From Flavobacteriaceae bacterium (GTDB lineage: Bacteria; Bacteroidota; Bacteroidia; Flavobacteriales; Flavobacteriaceae), in assembly GCA_030633285.1 (NCBI GenBank), contig DAOVTC010000078.1:1-5875 (forward strand): a DNA stretch of 5,875 nucleotides. The letters run 5' to 3'. Within the stretch, counting starts at the first letter, position 1. Each line of letters opens with the position of its first letter. The notes under the pieces are model-generated. The model was not told where the DNA came from and ran no database searches. It saw only the letters and a list, made by a program, of their open reading frames with translations. A program made the position numbers and the translations under genes. Shown here in pieces: positions 1 to 5,875 of this stretch.

Positions 1-2620
1 GACGTGTTTGAATTGGTTGTAATTTTGGCGCAGAAGTAAGTCCTGGAAATTTTGAGTATTTTAAAATTTCTTTCCAAATATCATCTGAGTTTTTAATTTT
101 TGATCGCCATTGTCTAAAATATTCACCGTCATCATCTTCAGTAAGTTCATCAATATTCACTTTTCTAAACTCATCCTCTCCATATTTATAAGTAGAATCA
201 TTTTTTAAAATAAATGCGCCATCTCTTTTAACTTTAAAACGAATTCTACGACCATTTTCATCTAAAATATATTCAGGAATATAATTAATAGTATTTTCAA
301 ACATAGAAGTTGGAGCTGGATCTAATGCTGAATTAACTCTCCCCCATTTTCCAACTGAAGAATCAATTTCTGGGATGAAGTTCATTCGTTTATTAATACT
401 TGCAATAACTTCCATGTTTTCGGTTATCCCGGAATGTGGCATTGTAGTTGGCATTAATAAAAAAGATCCTTCATCTAAAGCTGGCATAAACTCATTTCCC
501 AATCCCGGGAAACTTTCATCCAAACTATTCCAAACTACGTTATCCTTTGCAAAATTTGGCATAAAACTAAAAACCTTATGAAATCCTAACCAAATAATAA
601 TACCAAAGAAAATTACTGTAATGGGAATAGCCAAAAACTTTTTCTTATTATCTAAACACCAAGCTAATATTTTTTCATAAAAATTAACAATAGTCATTAA
701 TAACCCCAATACAACACCTATTACAATTATTACAAAAATAAAATTGATAAATGTTGAATTGGAAGCGCCTAAAGGCATCCACTGTACAGTTAAAAAGTAT
801 ACTAAAATTATTATTGTGATAGCAATATTTATATTATTTGCCACATTTTTAGTGTAAGGTAATTTTACTCGACCTTTAAATCCACTCCATTCATTAACTT
901 GTGTTAAAATATTATTTACACCAAAAGCAATCAATGCAAGAGCTATATAGCTTCCGTAAGCGATTAAAAATACTATTCCAAAACCTATTAGAATAGAGTT
1001 AAATACTCTACTTGACCTTTTCTTATCAATTTTAAATGAAAATAAGACTTGTGCCAGTGCAGGAATAAATAGTATTCCAATAAATAGTGCCGAGATCAAT
1101 GCAAATGTTTTGGTAAATGCTAAGGGTCTGAACATTTTACCTTCAGATGCTTGCATGGCGAAAACTGGTAAAAAACTCACAACAGTTGTTGCTAAAGCGG
1201 TTATTATTGCAGAAGCGACTTCAGTAGTTGCTTCATATATAACTTGTATTAATTTTTTACCTTTTACTCCATCGTTTTCAGGGATTTCTAGATGCCTGAT
1301 AATATTTTCTGTAAATACAATACCAACATCAACCATAACTCCAATAGCAATTGCAATTCCAGAAAGGGCAACAATATTAGCATCAACATCAAAAAATTTC
1401 ATCAATATAAAGGTCATCAAAACACCTATTGGAAGTAAACTTGAAATCAATATTGAAGCTCTGAGGTTTAATACCAAAACAAGGACTACCAGTATGCTTA
1501 TCAATATTTCATGAGAAAGTGCCGATTCTAAAGTTCCTAAAGTTTCTTGAATTAAACCTGAACGATCATAAAAAGGAATAATGGTAACCTTAGAAACAGT
1601 CCCGTCTTTTAAAATTTTTGATGGCAAACCTGGAGCAATTTCTTTAATTTTATTTTTAAGGTTTTTAATAGTTTCTAACGGGTTTGCACCATTTCTGGCA
1701 ACAACAACGCCTCCAACTGCCTCTACGCCACTTTTATCTAATCCGCCTCTACGAGTTGCTGGTCCAAATTGTATTTTGGCTACATCTTTTAATCTAACAG
1801 GTACATGATCTTTAACAGAAACTACACTCTCTTCCAAATCACTTAAATTTTTGATATATCCTAGACCTCTAACTAAATATTCAGCTTTATTGAATTCAAG
1901 TGTTTGTGCTCCAATATCTAAATTTGAATTTTTAACCGCATTCATTATTTTTTTAATATCTACACCATGGGCTTTCATCGCAACAGGGTCAATATCAATT
2001 TGATATTCTTTTATAAAACCACCTATTGAAGCAACTTCTGAGACTCCTTTAGATGCAGTTAAATAATAGCGCACATAAAAATCCTGAATAGTTCTTAATT
2101 CCTGCGGATCCCACCCTCCTGTTGGTTTTCCTGTTTTGGGGTTTCTTCCTTCTAGAGTATACCAATATACTTGCCCCAGTGCGGTTGCATCAGGACCCAA
2201 TGCCGGTTTTACATCATTTGGAACTGTACCAGGAGGTAAGGAATTTAATTTTTCTAATATTCTGGTTCTACTCCAATAAAAGTCTACATCATCTTCGAAA
2301 ATAATATAGATACTTGAAAGACCAAATATAGAATTGCTTCTAATTGTTTTTACCCCTGAAATACCAAGTAAAGCAGTAGTTAAAGGGTAAGAAATTTGAT
2401 CTTCAACATCTTGAGGAGATTGCCCCATCCATTCCGTAAAAACAATTTGTTGGTTTTCACCGATATCAGGAATAGCATCAACTGGTATTGGATTTCGTTC
2501 TATCAAAGAAAATTCCCAATTAAAGGGAGCTGTCACAATACCTCCTATAATAAAAGAAAAGAGTAAAATGAATGTTATTAGCTTATTTTCAAGAAAATAA
2601 CGTATGGTTTTATTTAACAT
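1..2620 (-). CDS. cusA: CusA-type heavy-metal efflux RND transporter, permease subunit (partial, C-terminus beyond left edge)
   Basis: This is the inner-membrane pump of a tripartite Cu(I)/Ag(I)-type efflux system, driven by protons and expected to work with a periplasmic adaptor and an outer-membrane channel. The frame is open from an ATG at 2618-2620 to the edge (873 residues) with no internal stop. The N-terminal membrane segment (about 13-30) is followed by CusA-like blocks such as PVDAIPDIGENQ, YPLTTALLGISGVKTIRS and GPDATALGQVYWY. TM4 carries VDVGIVFTEN (430-439), matching MVDAAIVMIEN of E. coli CusA; Asp431 corresponds to the proton-relay Asp405. LLMPTTMP (Met723) and APTSMFENTI (Met773) align with metal-binding Met573 and Met623. 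The visible part ends about three residues before the expected Met672 equivalent. Compared with E. coli it has about 100 extra residues (roughly 531-640, three hydrophobic segments) and about 54 extra residues after Met773. As I recall, both occur in Bacteroidota homologues. No Shine-Dalgarno site is visible. The family is certain; the exact metal is inferred. Confidence 0.95.
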   Translation of the reverse strand, partial: MLNKTIRYFLENKLITFILLFSFIIGGIVTAPFNWEFSLIERNPIPVDAIPDIGENQQIVFTEWMGQSPQDVEDQISYPLTTALLGISGVKTIRSNSIFGLSSIYIIFEDDVDFYWSRTRILEKLNSLPPGTVPNDVKPALGPDATALGQVYWYTLEGRNPKTGKPTGGWDPQELRTIQDFYVRYYLTASKGVSEVASIGGFIKEYQIDIDPVAMKAHGVDIKKIMNAVKNSNLDIGAQTLEFNKAEYLVRGLGYIKNLSDLEESVVSVKDHVPVRLKDVAKIQFGPATRRGGLDKSGVEAVGGVVVARNGANPLETIKNLKNKIKEIAPGLPSKILKDGTVSKVTIIPFYDRSGLIQETLGTLESALSHEILISILVVLVLVLNLRASILISSLLPIGVLMTFILMKFFDVDANIVALSGIAIAIGVMVDVGIVFTENIIRHLEIPENDGVKGKKLIQVIYEATTEVASAIITALATTVVSFLPVFAMQASEGKMFRPLAFTKTFALISALFIGILFIPALAQVLFSFKIDKKRSSRVFNSILIGFGIVFLIAYGSYIALALIAFGVNNILTQVNEWSGFKGRVKLPYTKNVANNINIAITIIILVYFLTVQWMPLGASNSTFINFIFVIIVIGVVLGLLMTIVNFYEKILAWCLDNKKKFLAIPITVIFFGIIIWLGFHKVFSFMPNFAKDNVVWNSLDESFPGLGNEFMPALDEGSFLLMPTTMPHSGITENMEVIASINKRMNFIPEIDSSVGKWGRVNSALDPAPTSMFENTINYIPEYILDENGRRIRFKVKRDGAFILKNDSTYKYGEDEFRKVNIDELTEDDDGEYFRQWRSKIKNSDDIWKEILKYSKFPGLTSAPKLQPIQTR

Positions 2621-2629
2621 TAGAAAATA

Positions 2630-2749
2630 ATTTATAAATATTTATTAGAATTTGTGTTATTCAAATACTTAGAATAAGAACAATAAAACTACCAAGTAAA
2701 GATTGAGTTTTAATCTTAACCTGAAAATCACTAATTAATATTTATAAAT
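2630..2749. repeat. 13-bp inverted repeat in the gap before the CusA-type gene
   Basis: The 128-bp gap between the cysteine-rich small gene and the pump gene carries ATTTATAAATATT at 2630-2642 and its exact reverse complement AATATTTATAAAT at 2737-2749. The second copy reaches the stop codon of the upstream gene. Both arms are purely A/T and contain the palindrome ATTTATAAAT, so chance in such AT-rich DNA is a real alternative. No perfect TAnnTTTG promoter element points towards the pump gene in this gap, so the pump may be read from a promoter upstream of the small gene. A regulatory role is inference only. Confidence 0.3.
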
Positions 2750-3168
2750 CAAATAAGGAAAGTTTGATGAAGTACGTTTATATCTTTATCTACAAGAGGT
2801 GGTGTGTAATCTTTGTAAGGAATTATATCTTTTTTATCTTCAAAAAGATTGGTATAAATATAAGTATATGCAATAACAAATTGCACTTGTTCAATTTCAA
2901 AACTTTGCATAGCTTGTTGTTCATTTTGATTTCCAGGAATCAATTCATGAACATCATTACAACATTTTTCTTTTTGTATTTTAGTTTCTGAAGAATTATT
3001 AATATCACAATCTTCATCTGTCATTCCACAAGAATCAGCAGCTGTAAAATAAGAAACATCTGTTACTTCTCCCATACAAACATGCTTCTCAATCGTAAAT
3101 GAAAGCGATGAAAACATCACTATGAAAGCTAAAATTAATGCTATTATTTTATGTAAAAACTGTAACAT
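2749..3168 (-). CDS. HYC_CC_PP-type small secreted cysteine-rich protein next to a metal efflux pump
   Basis: A 139-residue protein with an N-terminal hydrophobic segment (about 7-24) that could be a signal peptide or membrane anchor, so most of it should lie outside the cytoplasm. The family features are present in order: His29-Val-Cys31 just after the hydrophobic segment, further cysteines at 47 and 54, the Cys69-Cys70 pair, Pro123-Pro124 and the C-terminal end VLHQTFLI. This is the pattern of the HYC_CC_PP family of Bacteroidota, here with HVC in place of HYC. The function of that family is not established. Cys and His residues in a periplasmic protein directly upstream of a CusA-type pump suggest metal binding or redox handling, which is inference. 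It lies 128 bp before the pump gene on the same strand and 46 bp after the exosortase-associated gene. The ATG at 3166-3168 overlaps one of three GTAACA repeats. A rarer possibility is an unrelated small Cys-rich protein. Confidence 0.85.
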   Translation of the reverse strand: MLQFLHKIIALILAFIVMFSSLSFTIEKHVCMGEVTDVSYFTAADSCGMTDEDCDINNSSETKIQKEKCCNDVHELIPGNQNEQQAMQSFEIEQVQFVIAYTYIYTNLFEDKKDIIPYKDYTPPLVDKDINVLHQTFLI

Positions 3169-3184
3169 GGTAACAAAAGTAACA
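3162..3184. repeat. Three direct GTAACA repeats across the start of the HYC_CC_PP-type gene
   Basis: On the plus strand GTAACA occurs at 3162-3167, 3170-3175 and 3179-3184, with start-to-start spacings of 8 and 9 bases. Read on the coding (minus) strand these are three TGTTAC copies, the last lying over codons 1-3. The repeats overlap a predicted -7 element (3174-3181), so the cluster is placed where an operator could act. It is equally possible that this is a chance cluster; no known regulator site is recognised. Confidence 0.35.
3174..3181 (-). promoter_or_regulatory. Possible Bacteroidota -7 promoter element before the HYC_CC_PP-type gene
   Basis: The minus strand reads TACTTTTG, a perfect fit to TAnnTTTG. 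It ends only 5 bases before the ATG, so a transcript starting a few bases downstream would be leaderless or nearly so. No TTG -33 box is seen at the usual distance. If real, it separates the metal-efflux genes from the exosortase genes. Confidence 0.35.
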
Positions 3185-3214
3185 ATAAAATTGATGTTTT
3201 ATTTTAATTAAATG

Positions 3215-3661
3215 TTAAAATATTTCTTTACTGGTCAATTGTTTGTAGTAAAATGCAGGTAATAATAATAGTACAAAAAGAGGATGAATTAAAAATCTTC
3301 TAATATAAAAAGCAAATAAATAACCATTTGCAAGTTCTCCCTTTAATATAATCATAAACGTTATGATTAAAATCACAAAGGCTAAGATGTAAAACTTTAT
3401 AGCAAATTTAATAAAACTTTTATTCTGAAATGCAACATATAAAATCACTAATGAAATAATCATATTGAGAGCATATCTATAAAACATATTATATAAAAGT
3501 TTGTATCCGCTAAATACAGGTACTGTTTTATGTAAAAAATCGTTCTTAAAATATTCAATAAATGGATCGTAAAACAAATTTTGGGCAAATGCTCTAACCA
3601 AAATTAGTATAAAAAATAAAAGTACTATGATGAAAATTCTATAACTTCTTTGTAGTTCCAT
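3215..3661 (-). CDS. Exosortase F system-associated membrane protein
   Basis: A 148-residue integral membrane protein that accompanies XrtF in flavobacteria; its own biochemical role is unknown. Hydrophobic segments lie near 8-25, 64-79, 88-107 and 126-138. The most characteristic stretch is YIRRFLIHPLFVLLLLPAFYY (about 119-139), with the R-R-F-x-I-H-P core that I know from this family, and the length is as expected. The gene starts at an ATG (3659-3661) inside the end of xrtF, a 23-bp overlap that implies joint transcription and translational coupling. It ends 46 bp before the HYC_CC_PP-type gene. That gap also contains a 7-bp A/T-only inverted repeat (3184-3203), too weak to call a terminator. 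No catalytic motif is visible, and a helper or scaffold role for the exosortase is inferred from constant adjacency. Confidence 0.9.
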   Translation of the reverse strand: MELQRSYRIFIIVLLFFILILVRAFAQNLFYDPFIEYFKNDFLHKTVPVFSGYKLLYNMFYRYALNMIISLVILYVAFQNKSFIKFAIKFYILAFVILIITFMIILKGELANGYLFAFYIRRFLIHPLFVLLLLPAFYYKQLTSKEIF

Positions 3662-4196
3662 TTTTATTAATATTTGAAAAATATTTAACCCATGTAACCC
3701 ATAAAATAAATGTCAATCCATATATTATTGAGGGGAAAACCAAATCGTGTAATATATTTTGGTATTTAGGAAATCTATGATACAAAATACTTATGGCTAT
3801 AATTCTCAATAAATTAACTAAATATATCAATAAACCACCAAATAGTCCAAACAAAAAAGTGGCTTTTAAACTTCCCGAAAAAGCAATTATAAAAGACAAA
3901 AATAAAATTATAATACTAAATGAATTACACCCTTCAATAATTCTTGAAACATATTCACCATTTAATATGAATTTCATCGATAATTCATCAGTACTTTGCT
4001 CAACATAAACATTATAACCTAATCTATTTGATAACTTCTGTACATGATTTGCAACAGTTTTAGTTAAGGGGGAACAAGAAAATAAATCTACTTTTTCTTG
4101 GGTTTGCTTTAAATAAACTGAATAAATACCTGAAAGTATAAAGTAAGTAGCAAAAAATTTCACTAAGAAAACAATTATGGCTTTATTTTTATTCAA
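3639..4196 (-). CDS. xrtF: Exosortase family protein XrtF
   Basis: A 185-residue inner-membrane cysteine transpeptidase-like protein of the exosortase/archaeosortase family. Exosortases cleave C-terminal sorting signals of exported proteins; for XrtF the target is not known to me. The three family active-site residues are present: Cys90 in EGCNSF, Arg131 in VNLLRI and His150 in ILHDLVFP. Membrane segments lie near 7-25, 92-108, 112-139 and 152-172, with an outside loop at about 30-85. The length fits XrtF. There is no in-frame ATG before Met74, and an in-frame TAG directly precedes the TTG at 4194-4196, so TTG is the most upstream possible start. It restores the usual short polar N-terminus before the first membrane helix. 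GTG at codon 12 is a less likely alternative. The gene overlaps its associated membrane protein by 23 bp and is divergent from a GAF-domain gene. Confidence 0.93.
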   Translation of the reverse strand: MNKNKAIIVFLVKFFATYFILSGIYSVYLKQTQEKVDLFSCSPLTKTVANHVQKLSNRLGYNVYVEQSTDELSMKFILNGEYVSRIIEGCNSFSIIILFLSFIIAFSGSLKATFLFGLFGGLLIYLVNLLRIIAISILYHRFPKYQNILHDLVFPSIIYGLTFILWVTWVKYFSNINKNGTTKKL

Positions 4197-4204
4197 CTAT
4201 TTGA

Positions 4205-4212
4205 TAATTTTG
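4205..4212 (+). promoter_or_regulatory. Predicted -7 element of the promoter for the GAF-domain gene
   Basis: TAATTTTG fits TAnnTTTG exactly and ends 24 bases before the ATG at 4237, which leaves a short leader of roughly 15-20 bases. No clear TTG -33 box is seen at the usual distance, which lowers confidence. It lies in the 40-bp divergent gap shared with the xrtF promoter. Confidence 0.5.
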
Positions 4213-4218
4213 TAAAAT

Positions 4219-4226
4219 CAAATATA
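4219..4226 (-). promoter_or_regulatory. Predicted -7 element of the promoter for xrtF
   Basis: The minus strand reads TATATTTG, an exact TAnnTTTG match, ending 22 bases before the TTG start of xrtF. This supports the TTG start, because a short leader would end just before it. The -33 region would lie within the first codons of the divergent GAF gene and shows no clear TTG. Confidence 0.5.
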
Positions 4227-4236
4227 TAGTAAAGAA

Positions 4237-4689
4237 ATGAAAATTAAAATATTAAAAGATAAAATTATTAGTATAAAAAATAATAGCAATACAATTTCAA
4301 ATAAGTTACAAGAAATATGCGATTATTTAAAAAGTGAAATTAATTATTACGATTGGGTAGGATTTTATTTTAAAAATGGAAATAAGCAAGAGTTAAAACT
4401 TACTCAATTTGCAGGAAAACCAACCGAACATACTACCATCCCTTTTGGAAAAGGTATTTGTGGACAAGTAGCGGTTAGTAATAGTAACTTTGTAGTGCAA
4501 GACGTAACTGCACAAGACAATTACATTTCGTGTGGTATTGATGTAAAATCGGAAATTGTAATTCCAATTTTTAAAAATGGGGAAAATATTGGGCAAATTG
4601 ACATTGATTCACATCAAAGAAATCCTTTTACCAAAGAAGATGAAGAAATATTAGAGTTTGTATGTGAACAAGTTTCAAAATTTATTTAA
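4237..4689 (+). CDS. Small GAF-domain protein, free methionine-(R)-sulfoxide reductase (fRMsr)-like
   Basis: A 150-residue single-domain soluble protein with no signal peptide, resembling fRMsr enzymes that reduce free methionine-R-sulfoxide in the cytoplasm. Matching blocks are YDWVGFYF (38-45), PFGKGICGQVA (69-79), FVVQDVTAQDNYISCG (85-100), SEIVIPIF (105-112) and IGQIDIDS (118-125). Cys75 and Cys99 match E. coli fRMsr Cys94 and Cys118 with the same 24-residue spacing. The third conserved cysteine (Cys84 in E. coli) is missing: Glu64-His65 stand there. Related flavobacterial proteins, as I recall them, also have TDH or TEH here, so this may be a subgroup with a changed mechanism or a ligand-binding role. 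ATG at 4237 gives the normal length. The next gene starts directly after the stop codon, so the two are probably co-transcribed. The fold is secure; the enzyme activity is not. Confidence 0.85.
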   Translation: MKIKILKDKIISIKNNSNTISNKLQEICDYLKSEINYYDWVGFYFKNGNKQELKLTQFAGKPTEHTTIPFGKGICGQVAVSNSNFVVQDVTAQDNYISCGIDVKSEIVIPIFKNGENIGQIDIDSHQRNPFTKEDEEILEFVCEQVSKFI

Positions 4690-5064
4690 ATGGAATTCTT
4701 TAAAATAATTAATATTCAGACTACTAAAGATCAAATTCAAAAAAATATAACTTTTGACAATTTAGACAATTTATGTGCAAGCATATTTGTAATGAATTTC
4801 AAAAACAATACAGCCAATATTGGTGGAGTTTGGGGTGAGTTTTCTCTCCAAAAAGACAATATCAATGGAGGATTACGATTTTCTTTACTTGAATGTCCAA
4901 ATGCCTTAACTTTTACTATTACTACTGGCTATCCGCCAGAATCAAATCAAATTGTCTTACACTTAACAGTAAACAGGCTTGAATTAAAACCTCTATTTAT
5001 TGAAGAAATAGAAGAATTTATAGATGACTGGAAATCCGGTATTGAAAAACATTTCAAACTTTAA
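4690..5064 (+). CDS. Conserved-looking hypothetical protein coupled to the GAF gene
   Basis: I do not recognise this 124-residue protein. It has no signal peptide or membrane segment and looks like a compact cytoplasmic alpha/beta protein. A strand-rich middle (about 30-100) includes NIGGVWGEFSL (43-53) and LTFTITTGYPPESNQIVLHL (73-92), followed by an acidic C-terminal helix (about 102-121). It contains two cysteines (29 and 69). Its ATG at 4690 follows the TAA of the GAF gene with no gap, which suggests translational coupling and a shared transcript. It ends 29 bp before the stop codon of the convergent transporter gene. Codon use and base composition look like the neighbours. The clean frame and exact abutment support a real gene; a role linked to the GAF protein is inference. 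Confidence 0.75.
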   Translation: MEFFKIINIQTTKDQIQKNITFDNLDNLCASIFVMNFKNNTANIGGVWGEFSLQKDNINGGLRFSLLECPNALTFTITTGYPPESNQIVLHLTVNRLELKPLFIEEIEEFIDDWKSGIEKHFKL

Positions 5065-5093
5065 ATAATTATAATAACACTACTATAAAAAAA

Positions 5094-5875
5094 TTACTTT
5101 TTTGTCATTCTAAAAAGAATAATAAATGCTGAAATAACAGTAAGAATAGCTATTAAATTTACAGCGGTAATTATACCAAAAGAGTCTGCAACAATTCCTG
5201 TAATTATTGCTCCAATAGCATAACCTAAATCACGCCATAATCTAAATACTCCTATACTTTTAGCACGTTGTATCGGGTTTGCGTAATCAGCTATTCCTGC
5301 TAAAAAAGTTGGATAAACTGTAGCTGTTCCAACACCCAATACAATTGATAAAACTATAAAGTGCGAGTATGTTTGAGCAAATGTCATGAAAAATAAGGCT
5401 AATCCTTGTATTAGCATTCCCCAAAAAAGCATATTTTTTTTAGAGAGTTTATCTGCTAGTTTTCCTGTAAATAATTGTCCTAATCCCCAAACCATAGGAT
5501 ATACTGCCACAATTGTACCTATTTGTTTTATATTAAAATTTAAACTAGCTAAAAGTATTGGAAACAAACCCCAAATCATACCATCATTTAGATTGTTTAC
5601 CAATCCTGCCTGAGATATTGATCCTAAATTTTTATTTTTCCATGTAGTTTCCCAAAAAATATTTTTCAACAATGCAATTTTACTATCTTTAGATTCTTTT
5701 GCTACATGATGCTTGGTGTCTTTTATAAAAAAAACAGTAAAAAATAAACCCAATAAAGAAAGTACAATTCCAATATAAAACGGATAAGGTAATAATCCAT
5801 AATTTGACGCAATCCAACCAGTTAAAAAAGCAACTCCTCCAACTGCCAAATAACCAGCCGATTCATTTAAACCCA
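5094..5875 (-). CDS. Major facilitator superfamily (MFS) transporter (partial, N-terminus beyond right edge)
   Basis: The frame runs open to the right edge, giving 259 residues of the C-terminal part of an MFS permease. About 140 N-terminal residues, or four membrane helices, should lie outside the window. The visible part begins GLNESAGYLAVGG, an MFS helix-5 type sequence. The second copy of MFS motif A appears as GKLADKLSKK (about 137-146) between helices 8 and 9. Later blocks are TATVYPTFLAGIADYANP and FRLWRDLGYAIGA (about 210-222), typical of a widespread bacterial MFS subfamily. About eight membrane helices are visible and the protein ends in a short RMTKK tail. A TTG at 5847-5849 is an internal Leu codon, not a start, because conserved sequence continues upstream. 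The substrate cannot be told from this sequence. It is convergent with the 124-residue gene, with 29 bp and no strong terminator between them. Confidence 0.9.
   Translation of the reverse strand, partial: GLNESAGYLAVGGVAFLTGWIASNYGLLPYPFYIGIVLSLLGLFFTVFFIKDTKHHVAKESKDSKIALLKNIFWETTWKNKNLGSISQAGLVNNLNDGMIWGLFPILLASLNFNIKQIGTIVAVYPMVWGLGQLFTGKLADKLSKKNMLFWGMLIQGLALFFMTFAQTYSHFIVLSIVLGVGTATVYPTFLAGIADYANPIQRAKSIGVFRLWRDLGYAIGAIITGIVADSFGIITAVNLIAILTVISAFIILFRMTKK

Noticed and set aside
375..2304. Several plus-strand open frames (375-581, 1110-1514, 1581-1808 and 2122-2304)
   Set aside because: They lie opposite the clean 873-codon pump frame, which has strong homology throughout; their translations look like antisense shadows.
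2699..2717. AAGATT / AATCTT hairpin with a 7-base loop in the gap before the pump gene
   Set aside because: Only six base pairs, A/T-rich and without a following T-run in the direction of transcription, so not supported as a terminator or operator.
2764..2991. Plus-strand frame opposite the HYC_CC_PP-type gene
   Set aside because: The minus-strand protein shows family motifs and the expected ends; the opposite frame is low-complexity and unrecognisable.
3184..3203. AATAAAA / TTTTATT inverted repeat after the exosortase-associated gene, as a terminator
   Set aside because: A 7-bp stem made only of A/T pairs is too weak and is expected often in this DNA.
3793..4008. Plus-strand frame opposite xrtF
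   Set aside because: It overlaps the active-site region of xrtF on the other strand and looks like a shadow.
5087..5103. A-run and T-run around the stop of the MFS gene as a two-way terminator
   Set aside because: It would form only A/T pairs with a short loop and no G/C stem; it may aid termination but cannot be called.
5386..5613. Plus-strand frame opposite the MFS gene
   Set aside because: It is antisense to conserved membrane-transporter sequence and has no features of its own.

Overview
The window looks like chromosomal DNA of a member of the Bacteroidota, most likely the Flavobacteriia. The DNA is very AT-rich, and good Shine-Dalgarno sites are missing in front of the genes. Several perfect TAnnTTTG elements (the Bacteroidota -7 box) sit at sensible places. 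It also carries an exosortase F gene with its partner membrane protein, a pair known to me only from flavobacteria. No RNA genes, CRISPR arrays, insertion sequences or phage genes were seen.

Left half (1-3168, minus strand): a heavy-metal efflux block. A small secreted or membrane-anchored cysteine-rich protein of the HYC_CC_PP type (2749-3168) is followed after 128 bp by a large CusA-type RND efflux pump (1-2620), which runs off the left edge with 873 residues visible. The pump has the CusA-type TM4 proton-relay motif and both visible copper/silver-binding methionines at the same 50-residue spacing as in E. coli CusA. The CusB-like adaptor and TolC-like outer membrane partner would be expected beyond the left edge.

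Middle (3215-4196, minus strand): a two-gene exosortase F unit, xrtF followed by its associated membrane protein with a 23-bp overlap. xrtF has no ATG near its 5' end and seems to start at TTG. Its Cys/Arg/His active-site residues are intact.

Divergently from xrtF, only 40 bp away, run a small GAF-domain protein (4237-4689) and an unrecognised 124-residue protein (4690-5064) whose ATG directly follows the GAF stop codon. The 40-bp gap holds one perfect TAnnTTTG element on each strand, each at a fitting distance from its start codon.

Right end (5094-5875, minus strand): the C-terminal two thirds of a major facilitator superfamily transporter, convergent with the 124-residue gene and cut by the right edge.

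Most of this is a normal flavobacterial gene neighbourhood. The parts that are poorly understood are the substrate of XrtF, the role of the HYC_CC_PP protein beside a CusA pump, the GAF protein that keeps only two of the three fRMsr cysteines, and the unknown protein coupled to it.
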